NCBI RefSeq assembly: GCF_002920615.1
Contig: NZ_PQSU01000003.1
Location: 62,001 to 126,000 of the forward strand
DNA: 64,000 nucleotides
Origin: Streptomyces sp. Ru62
Lineage (GTDB): Bacteria; Actinomycetota; Actinomycetes; Streptomycetales; Streptomycetaceae
Reading direction: 5' to 3'
Shown here piece by piece: positions 57,884-64,000 of the stretch. Below the pieces are notes generated by a model that ran no database searches, was not told the origin of the DNA, and worked only from the letters and a program-made list of their open reading frames with translations. Numbering within the stretch: position 1 is the stretch's first letter; each line of letters starts with the position of its first letter. Made by a program: the position numbers and the translations under genes.

Positions 57884-58715
57884 CTACGCGACGACGGGGC
57901 GGCTCGGCGCCCGTCCCCAGGCCGCGACGGTGCCCAGACACAGGTCGATGAGCTCCCCGCTGCCGACCTGGGTCAGGAACTGCTCCAGCTCGGCAGCGCT
58001 GACGCCGAAGGAGCCCAGGAGATCGGACCTCAGCTGTTCCGCGCTGAGTTGCCAGAAGCGGCCCATGGGACCGGGGCCCACCGAGGACGCGGAGGCCTCC
58101 ACCCCGACGGCCGTCAGGCCGACTGCCGCGAGAACTCCGGGGAGGTTACGGGCCCACGTGCAGTCGGTGCCGATCCGCGCCCGCACGGCGTCGCACATGG
58201 CGAGGCCGACCTTGCGGTAGAGCGGGTCGGGTGAGGACTCCAGCGGGAACTGGGCCAGGTCCTCGACGACGAGCCAGCCCCCCCGGCTTGAGCCAGCGGA
58301 CCACCCTCACGAGGTCGGCGTCCCGGCTGCGCAGGTGGGAGAAGACCCAGCGGGCGTGTACGAGGTCGAAGGAGCCTGCCGGGAACTCGTCCCGTGTGAC
58401 GTCGTGCTCCCGCACCTCCCAGCCGTTCCTGCTGCCGGTGTCGGGGAAGAGCCGGGTGTCGATGTCGGTGGCGACGACCCGCCCGCGCGAGCAACGGGCC
58501 GCCAGCCAGCGGGCAGTGGTCCCGAGCCCGGCTCCTATCTCCAGGCAGTGCCAGTCCTCCCGCAGGGGCAGCCGCTCGAGGCGTCGGAACGTGTTCTCGT
58601 CCAGCGCCCCGGCGAGCGCTTCGAGGCGCTCGGCCTCGTCCGGGCGCAGATGCGAGAAGACATGCTCGCCGTACACCTCCCCGGAGGGGGCTGGCGCGCC
58701 TGCTGTGTCGGTCAC
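57884..58715 (-). pseudogene. Class I methyltransferase gene, frameshift in a seven-base homopolymer
   Basis: GTG at 58715 opens a SAM-dependent methyltransferase: CLEIGAGLGTTARWLA (motif I), VVATDID, SFDLVHARWVFSHL and VRVVRWLKPGG. At the run of seven C (58279-58285; G on the coding strand) one base is extra. Removing it continues as WLVVEDLAQFPLE and the protein runs on to 57884 (about 275 residues). It is either a pseudogene, a phase-variable gene or an assembly error. Confidence 0.8.
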
Positions 58716-58814
58716 TGCATGCTCACCATTTCTTCATCGGACTGCCGACGGCGGAAAAGCAAAGGGCGACGGGATGTCGGCGGCCGGCTCAGGGCGCGAC
58801 GGAACCGGACGGGA

Positions 58815-59192
58815 TCAGGCCGTACCTGGCCCGATGAGATGCACGCGTTCCATCGTGTCCCGCACCCGGGTCAGAGCGCTGTCACGGTGCGGCTCCGACG
58901 ACTCGGCCACGCTGAACGACAGGCCGAGAAGTGAACCGAACCGTCCGCCGTTCTCGTGGGCCAGCGCGACACTTCCCTCCCACAGGGCGGACCGCAGTAG
59001 GCCCGCGGTCAGTTGCAGATCACCCGCCGAGCCGATGACGAGGCGTCGCGCGAGGCTCCGCTCCAACGCGGTCGGCGTCCATTCGCCCGTGATCGCGTCC
59101 TGCTCCAGAGCCGCGGCCAGCTCGGTCAGCAGGCCGGAAGGCGAGACCGACGCCGAGACGACCGGGTCGTCCAGGACGAGTCGCTTGTGCAT
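58815..59192 (-). CDS. Small orphan protein
   Basis: 125 residues, largely helical and polar, with no membrane segment or cysteine. AAAGGAAC precedes the ATG, so it looks expressed. It opens MHKRLVLDDPVVSASVSP and contains LLTELAAALEQDAITGEWTP. No family recognised. It lies between a methyltransferase and a GMC oxidoreductase on the same strand, so it may belong to a small tailoring or biosynthetic unit. Confidence 0.6.
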   Translation of the reverse strand: MHKRLVLDDPVVSASVSPSGLLTELAAALEQDAITGEWTPTALERSLARRLVIGSAGDLQLTAGLLRSALWEGSVALAHENGGRFGSLLGLSFSVAESSEPHRDSALTRVRDTMERVHLIGPGTA

Positions 59193-59400
59193 GTGTCGGT
59201 TCCTTTGAGTGACGGCCGATGTGTCGGCGACGAAGAAACACCTGATTCAAAGCGGTGACGGTTCAGCCGTCCTGACCGACACTACGTGTTCATACTATGT
59301 CAGGTAGTAGATGCCACGTAGGAGCAGAAGCATGGGCATGTCGCGCCGACCGTGGGCCCGGTCCACTCGGAGCGGGACCCCGGCCGGGGCGACCCATCGG

Positions 59401-60936
59401 TCAGCGGGTGCGCAGCAGCTCCGCCGCCCGCTCCGCTATCGCGTACACCGTGGCGTTGGTGTTCGCGGACACGATGGTCGGCATGACGGAGGCGTCGGCC
59501 ACCCGCAGCCCCTCGACGCCTCGCACGCGAAGCTGCGGATCGACCACGGCTGTGTCGTCGGTGCCCATGCGGCAGGTGCCGCTGTAATGGGCATAGGTAC
59601 GGATGTTCCGGCGGACGTAGGCGCGCAGGGCCTCGTCGTCCTGGGCGTCCGCACCCGGCAGGGCCTCCTCGCCGCGCCACTCGGCCAGTGCCTGCGTGCG
59701 ACCGATCTCCCTCACGGTGCGCAGACCGTGCACCAGGGCGTCGACGTCCCGCGGGTCCGTGTAGTAGCGCGGGTCCACGACGAGCGCGCTGCCGGGGGTC
59801 GCGTCGGCCAGCCGGACCGTGCCGCGGCTGAACGGCCGCATGAGCGCCACCATGAGCATGTACCCCTGGTCCATCGCGGGGCCGGGCAGCGTGTCCTCGC
59901 GCAACGGCACGTCCACCATCTGCAACTGGACGTCGGGACCGTCGAGGGACGGGTCGGTGCGGATCAGCCCCGCCACCTCACCGTGGTTGCCCATCGAGGG
60001 GGGCACCGGGCGGGAGGCCTGGTAGACGACGCCCGTGAAGGCGTGGTCCTGGAGGTTCGCCCCCACTCCGGCCAGGTTCACCCGCGGCTCGACGCCCACC
60101 TCGCGCAGGTGGCCCTCCGGGCCGATGCCGGAGAGCATCAGCAACTGAACGGAGCCCAGCGCGCCCGCGGTGAGCACCGTCTCCCGGGCGGCCCGCGCGC
60201 TGTGGTGCTGCTCGCCGACCCCGTACTCGACGCCCGTGCACCGCTTGCCGTCGAAGGTCAGCCGGTGGGCGAGGGCGTCCGTCACCACGGTCAGGTTGGG
60301 GCGGTCGAGGACGGGCCGGAGATACGCGGTGGCCGCGTCCAGCCGGAGACCGTCGACGATGCTCAGGTCCTCCCAGCCGAAGCCCTCATCCAGACCGCTG
60401 GTGAAGTCCTCGGTGATCGGGTGACCCGCCTGCCGCACCGCTTCGAGGAAGGCCTCGGACAGCGGGTGGGGACGGGCGGCGGGAGCGACCCGCAGCGGTC
60501 CCTCCATGCCGCGGTAGCGGGGATCACGGCCGGGTACGCCCGTGAGGTTCTCGCTGCGCTTGAAGTACGGAAGGAGTTCGTCGTACGTCCAGCCGGTCGC
60601 GCCGGCCTTCTCCCAGGCGTCGTAGCTGGAGCGATGTCCGCGCAGGAACGTCATGGCGTTGATGGACGAACTGCCGCCGAGGGCACGGCCGCGCGGCAGG
60701 GGGATGACCATCCCGCCGGCGCCCTCCTGCGGGACGCTGTGGTCGGCCCAGTCGGCGTCGGAACCCATCAGGGCGGGCCAGGCGGGGGGAACGGCCATCA
60801 GGTCGAGTGGTTCGGCGCTGCCCGCCTCGATCAGCAGCACGCGGGTCCCCGGGTCCTCCGAGAGCCGGGCGGCCAGTACGCATCCGGCTGTGCCGGCGCC
60901 CACCACGACGTAATCGTACGTTTCCGTTTGCATCAT
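59401..60936 (-). CDS. GMC-family FAD oxidoreductase (choline dehydrogenase-like)
   Basis: 511 residues. The Rossmann FAD motif is VVVGAGTAGCVLAARLSE, and the GMC signatures LPRGRALGGSSSINAM and AGALGSVQLLMLSGIGP are present. The C-terminal active-site pair is HYSGTCRMG (histidine) and VSANTNATVYAIAE (asparagine instead of the second histidine). It oxidises an alcohol; the substrate is unknown. GGGAGAAGG precedes two successive ATG codons (60936 and 60933). Confidence 0.92.
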   Translation of the reverse strand: MMQTETYDYVVVGAGTAGCVLAARLSEDPGTRVLLIEAGSAEPLDLMAVPPAWPALMGSDADWADHSVPQEGAGGMVIPLPRGRALGGSSSINAMTFLRGHRSSYDAWEKAGATGWTYDELLPYFKRSENLTGVPGRDPRYRGMEGPLRVAPAARPHPLSEAFLEAVRQAGHPITEDFTSGLDEGFGWEDLSIVDGLRLDAATAYLRPVLDRPNLTVVTDALAHRLTFDGKRCTGVEYGVGEQHHSARAARETVLTAGALGSVQLLMLSGIGPEGHLREVGVEPRVNLAGVGANLQDHAFTGVVYQASRPVPPSMGNHGEVAGLIRTDPSLDGPDVQLQMVDVPLREDTLPGPAMDQGYMLMVALMRPFSRGTVRLADATPGSALVVDPRYYTDPRDVDALVHGLRTVREIGRTQALAEWRGEEALPGADAQDDEALRAYVRRNIRTYAHYSGTCRMGTDDTAVVDPQLRVRGVEGLRVADASVMPTIVSANTNATVYAIAERAAELLRTR

Positions 60937-61257
60937 CCAGCCTTCTCCCGGGAAGCCACATGGCTCTTCAGTGACTTACGTATACAGGCATGTTACGTCA
61001 TGTGTTTTCACGGCACTGTCCAGCTCAAGACAAGAGGTTACAGTCAGGTGCCCAGAGCCGGCCTGCATGCGTCGCCTCCCCCGCTTCCCGGGACCATCAC
61101 CGTCAGATGACGTATGGGAAAGAGGTCGGGGGGCCCGCATCATGAAGAAGCGGTACGGGGTGGTGCGGGGCGACCCTGTCCCAGAAGCGGGAAGCGAGCA
61201 GATGACACAGCCGGGAACAATGAAATACCACCCCTCCTACTCACGGCCGGAGCGGGG
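60937..61257. other. Divergent regulatory region
   Basis: About 320 bases between the GMC and SsgA-like genes without a convincing gene. Direct repeats of TTACGT at 60976-60981 and 60993-60998 lie close to the GMC start and resemble regulator half-sites. No clear -10/-35 pair can be chosen. Confidence 0.4.
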
Positions 61258-61671
61258 ATGGACGGAATGAGAAAAGCGCATCTCACCTCCACCGCGACGT
61301 ATTGGGTCGCCAAGCAGTTTCCGGTGATCATCTCCTGTGAGTTCTCCTACGACGTGCGCGATCCCTATGCCGTCACACTGATCCTCAACTCGGAGGGTGA
61401 GCATCCGGTGCGGTGGGTCTTCTCACGGGAGTTGCTCGCCGACGGGCTGACGGGCAGCGCCGGCGAGGGAAATGTCACCGTGTGGCCGGAGAACGACGGT
61501 GCCGACGGGTGGTTCCTGTGGCTGGAAGTGGGGCGCGACCCCCACACCGCTCTCTTCGAGATGCCGGCCGAGGCCGTCACCGAATGGCTGCTCGCGACCT
61601 ACCGTCTGGTACCCGAGGGACAGGAAGCGGCATGGGTGACGTGGGACGAGCTGACTCACCTGATCGAATGA
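61258..61671 (+). CDS. SsgA-like protein (SALP), sporulation/cell division
   Basis: 137 residues, the length of the SsgA/SsgB family. It has the family pattern PVIISCEFSYDVRDPYAVTL, EHPVRWVFSRELLADGL and GEGNVTVWP, ending TYRLVPEGQE. SALPs occur in morphologically complex actinomycetes and direct septum placement and wall remodelling during sporulation. I chose ATG 61258 because GGAG lies seven bases upstream; ATG 61267 is also possible. Confidence 0.9.
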   Translation: MDGMRKAHLTSTATYWVAKQFPVIISCEFSYDVRDPYAVTLILNSEGEHPVRWVFSRELLADGLTGSAGEGNVTVWPENDGADGWFLWLEVGRDPHTALFEMPAEAVTEWLLATYRLVPEGQEAAWVTWDELTHLIE

Positions 61672-61837
61672 GACTGTCGGATTCTTGTGTCCGTACCGCT
61701 GCGGATCCCACCAAGGAATGTCACACTGAGTTCGTGCACTGACGCCCGGCGACGCGTGTGCGACGCGCCGCGGCGGCAGTCCGAGAAGGACCTTCGGAGC
61801 GTGATCTGCACTCGGAGCCGAACCAAGGAGGTGCCGC

Positions 61838-62332
61838 ATGCCCGGAACCGAGGCGACGACCACCACGGACTTGGTGACGCACTACAGTGCCCAGTTGGCC
61901 AGTGACCTTGAGCGCAACGCCGAGGAGCAGGACGGGATCCGCGCCGAGCTGGAGCAACTCGAAGCACGCCTCAGCGCCCTGCAGCACAATCATGCCGTCC
62001 TCATGACAATGCGGCAGGCTCTGGAGAACGGCATTCCCCTTCAGCATCCGTCCGCGGCCCCCGGGGGGAACATGACCGGTGGCGCCCCGGGCAGGCGGGG
62101 TGCCGGCGGGCCGAAGCAGCGCGTGCCGACCCTGGTCAGCCTGATCCGCGCCCACCTAGGCGAGCGGTCCGGACCGTGTTCGGCCGGCGAGGTCGCGGCG
62201 ACACTGAGCGAGGCGCATCCTGACCGGGCCATCAAGACCACTGTGGTGCGCACGACCCTGGAAGGGCTTGTCGCGAGGGGTGAGGCCCGGCGCATCAAGA
62301 AGGGGCATTCGGTGCACTACGTCGTGGCCTGA
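61838..62332 (+). CDS. Coiled-coil / winged-helix protein of unknown function
   Basis: 164 residues. Residues about 20-70 form a probable coiled coil (SDLERNAEEQDGIRAELEQLEARLSALQ). A glycine-rich linker leads to a winged-helix-like domain at 95-164 (LVSLIRAHLGERSGPCSAGEV, TVVRTTLEGLVARGEARRI). The strong AAGGAGGT site suggests high translation. It is probably a dimeric DNA-binding protein. It follows the SsgA-like gene by 166 bases, but no functional link is shown. Confidence 0.7.
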   Translation: MPGTEATTTTDLVTHYSAQLASDLERNAEEQDGIRAELEQLEARLSALQHNHAVLMTMRQALENGIPLQHPSAAPGGNMTGGAPGRRGAGGPKQRVPTLVSLIRAHLGERSGPCSAGEVAATLSEAHPDRAIKTTVVRTTLEGLVARGEARRIKKGHSVHYVVA

Positions 62333-62336
62333 GACA

Positions 62337-62379
62337 CACCGGTTCCCGCCCTCCCCCGGGTGACGGGCGGGAACCGGTG
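62337..62379. terminator. Convergent hairpin terminator
   Basis: A perfect 15-bp inverted repeat, arms 62337-62351 and 62365-62379, loop 13 bases, between the winged-helix gene (+) and the cupin gene (-). Confidence 0.85.
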
Positions 62380-62385
62380 GCGCGG

Positions 62386-62829
62386 TCACTGGAAGTCGCA
62401 GCCCGGGTTGGGGGCGTCCTCGGACAGTGGTGCGCCGTGCGGCAGGACGTAAAGGACGTCGAGAACGACCGGGACGGTGCCGAGGTTGCGGCCGATGTGC
62501 ACGTGGTCGTCGCCCGCGGGCTCCTTGATGAAGCTGCCCTTCTTGTAGACGCCGTCCGAGGCGCACGAGGCGTCGAAGTGGCTCAGTGTGCCCTGCTCCA
62601 CGTAACCGACCAACGTGCCGTCGTGGTAGTGCCAGCCCGTGCTCTGCCCCGGCGGCAGGGTGATGCGCCGCAGGATGTAGTCCTTCGAGCCGACCGTGGT
62701 CTTCGAGATGATGGTTCCGGTCACGCCCGGGCCGGCCGGCGTTGCGGAAGCCGGCACCGCCGCGGCGCCCAGCGAGAGTCCCGCGACCGCCGCCGCAGCG
62801 AGGCCGGCGCGGACCAAGTTCCTGGTCAT
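62386..62829 (-). CDS. Secreted cupin-domain protein
   Basis: 147 residues. A signal peptide (NLVRAGLAAAAVAGLSL, cleavage near ASA-TP) precedes a single cupin barrel. First cupin motif GWHYHDGTLVGYVEQGTL; second histidine motif DDHVHIGRNLG. Two cysteines may form a disulfide. Extracytoplasmic metal-binding cupin of unknown role. The ATG at 62829 follows AAAGGTTACTC. Confidence 0.82.
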   Translation of the reverse strand: MTRNLVRAGLAAAAVAGLSLGAAAVPASATPAGPGVTGTIISKTTVGSKDYILRRITLPPGQSTGWHYHDGTLVGYVEQGTLSHFDASCASDGVYKKGSFIKEPAGDDHVHIGRNLGTVPVVLDVLYVLPHGAPLSEDAPNPGCDFQ

Positions 62830-62999
62830 GAGTAACCTTTCGACAATAAGTCGTTGGAAGCAGCACTGATGTTAGTACCTCCATGGCACACCAACTGACA
62901 TCACCTGTCTCTGTAGATGACATCATGCCCGTGTGTGATCGGTTGATCGCCGCGGCGATATAGTGGACAGGGCACGTCTGGGCGGTATACAGCCGTGCC

Positions 63000-64000
63000 A
63001 TGAACCCGGTGTCGCTCGGCGTCTTCTTGTGCTTTTTCCTGCTGGTCACGGTCATGGGATTCCTGGCCGCACGGTGGCGCCGGACAGCCGATGAGCGGAG
63101 CCTGGACGAATGGGGACTCGCCGGACGATCCTTCGGTACCTGGGTGACCTGGTTCCTGCTGGGCGGCGACCTCTACACCGCGTACATTTTCGTGGCCGTG
63201 CCGGGAGCGGTTTACGCGGCGGGCTGGCCGGGTTTCTTCGCCATCGCCTATTCCAATCTCGTCTACCCGCTCGTCTTCACGTTCCTGCCGCGCCTGTGGT
63301 CGGTGTCCCAACGGCACGGATACGTGACCACGGCGGACTTCGTGCGGGGCCGGTTCGGCTCCAGGGCCCTGTCGCTGGCCGTGGCGGTCACCGGCATCCT
63401 GGCGACCATGCCGTTCGTGGCACTCCAACTGGTCGGCCTGCGGGCTCTACTGGACGTGATGGGCATCGGGGGCGGGAGCGACACCGGCGCGGTCGTCGAG
63501 GATCTGCCGCTCCTGCTCGCCTTCGGCGTGCTCGCGGCCTACACGCTCACCTCGGGGCTGCGCGCACCGGCCCTGATCGCCTTCGTGAAGGACCTGCTGA
63601 TCTATGTCGTGGTCGTCGTGGCGATCGTCTACATCCCGCTCAGACTCGGCGGGTTCCACCATGTGTTCGCCGAGGTCCGTCACACGTTCGCCGGAACGGA
63701 TCCGCGGACGGGGCAGCCGCGTGGCGCCCTGGTCCCGGCTGAGCGGGGACAGTGGACGTACGCGACGCTGGTCCTCGGATCCGCGCTGGCGCTGTTCGCC
63801 TACCCGCACGCCGTCACGGCGACGCTCTCCTCCCGAAGCCGTGAGGTGATCCGCCGCAACGCGACCATCCTGCCGTTGTACTCGCTGCTGATGGGTCTGC
63901 TCGCACTGCTCGGATTCATGGCGGTGGCGGCGGAAGTGAAGGTGACCGACGCCCAGTTGGTCGTACCGCAGTTGTTCGAGGACCTGTTCCCCGCATGGTT
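63000..64000 (+). CDS. Sodium:solute symporter (SSS family), 3' end outside window
   Basis: At least 333 residues from ATG 63000, open to the end of the window. Membrane helices alternate as in SSS transporters, with EWGLAGRSFGTWVTWFLLGGDLYTAY near residues 37-62 and VTTADFVRGRFGSRALSL as the family signature. It is most like the monocarboxylate/acetate branch (MctP/ActP). The usual small DUF485 partner is not upstream. There is no clear ribosome site; TATAGT near 62959 could be a -10 element. Confidence 0.88.
   Translation, partial: MNPVSLGVFLCFFLLVTVMGFLAARWRRTADERSLDEWGLAGRSFGTWVTWFLLGGDLYTAYIFVAVPGAVYAAGWPGFFAIAYSNLVYPLVFTFLPRLWSVSQRHGYVTTADFVRGRFGSRALSLAVAVTGILATMPFVALQLVGLRALLDVMGIGGGSDTGAVVEDLPLLLAFGVLAAYTLTSGLRAPALIAFVKDLLIYVVVVVAIVYIPLRLGGFHHVFAEVRHTFAGTDPRTGQPRGALVPAERGQWTYATLVLGSALALFAYPHAVTATLSSRSREVIRRNATILPLYSLLMGLLALLGFMAVAAEVKVTDAQLVVPQLFEDLFPAW

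Overview
This window looks like a stretch of a Streptomyces chromosome. The base composition is very GC-rich with GC-biased third codon positions, GTG starts are common, and several genes belong to families typical of the genus: an SsgA-like sporulation protein, a LuxR regulator of the large ATP-binding (LAL) type, an SPW-repeat protein, a DUF4232 lipoprotein, the menaquinone prenyltransferase MqnP and an LCP protein. The first gene is the 3' end of ilvC, a core gene. Most of what follows is accessory or conditionally used.

Layout. 0-6 kb: ilvC end, MEKHLA/PAS protein, thioesterase, PrsW-type protease, deazaflavin-dependent oxidoreductase, hemerythrin protein, and a TetR-methyltransferase pair. 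6-10 kb: a TDT-family transporter divergent from an SPW membrane protein and an FtsH paralogue. 10-13 kb: a TetR gene divergent from an SDR-aldo/keto reductase pair. 13-20 kb: ECF sigma factor with a C-terminal extension, alpha/beta hydrolase, acireductone dioxygenase, M20 dipeptidase, DUF4232 lipoprotein, BBE-type FAD oxidoreductase. 20-27.3 kb: a decayed type VII secretion (ESX) locus with a LuxR regulator, eccC, eccD, eccB and an unidentified last gene. 27-31.4 kb: mqnP, cold-shock gene, LCP-HxlR pair, small secreted protein, and a remnant of a cold-shock-domain gene. 31.7-32.8 kb: NAD(P)-dependent formate dehydrogenase with a changed cofactor residue. 33-41.7 kb: a mannoside uptake and degradation operon (binding protein, two permeases, GH5-like, GH38) divergent from its LacI regulator, with two matching operators between them. 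41.9-47.3 kb: amidohydrolase, frameshifted SRPBCC gene, LAL regulator, aquaporin. 47.5-55.2 kb: NAD kinase paralogue, SnoaL-like protein, tandem acetyltransferases, a plasmid-type parAB pair, GNAT, and an SDR without the usual catalytic residues. 55.4-61 kb: GH3 enzyme, broken hypothetical gene, frameshifted methyltransferase, small orphan protein, GMC oxidoreductase. 61-64 kb: SsgA-like protein, coiled-coil/winged-helix protein, secreted cupin, and the start of a sodium:solute symporter.

The best-supported functional unit is the mannoside operon. The most unusual observations are the formate dehydrogenase whose NAD-selecting aspartate is asparagine, the ESX locus in which EccC has lost its first ATPase domain and several genes are frameshifted, and the plasmid-like partition pair with a perfect 9-bp dyad upstream. 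Single-base frameshifts also occur outside the ESX locus, some in homopolymer runs, so some may be assembly errors rather than real pseudogenes. No tRNA, rRNA, CRISPR array or complete insertion sequence was seen.
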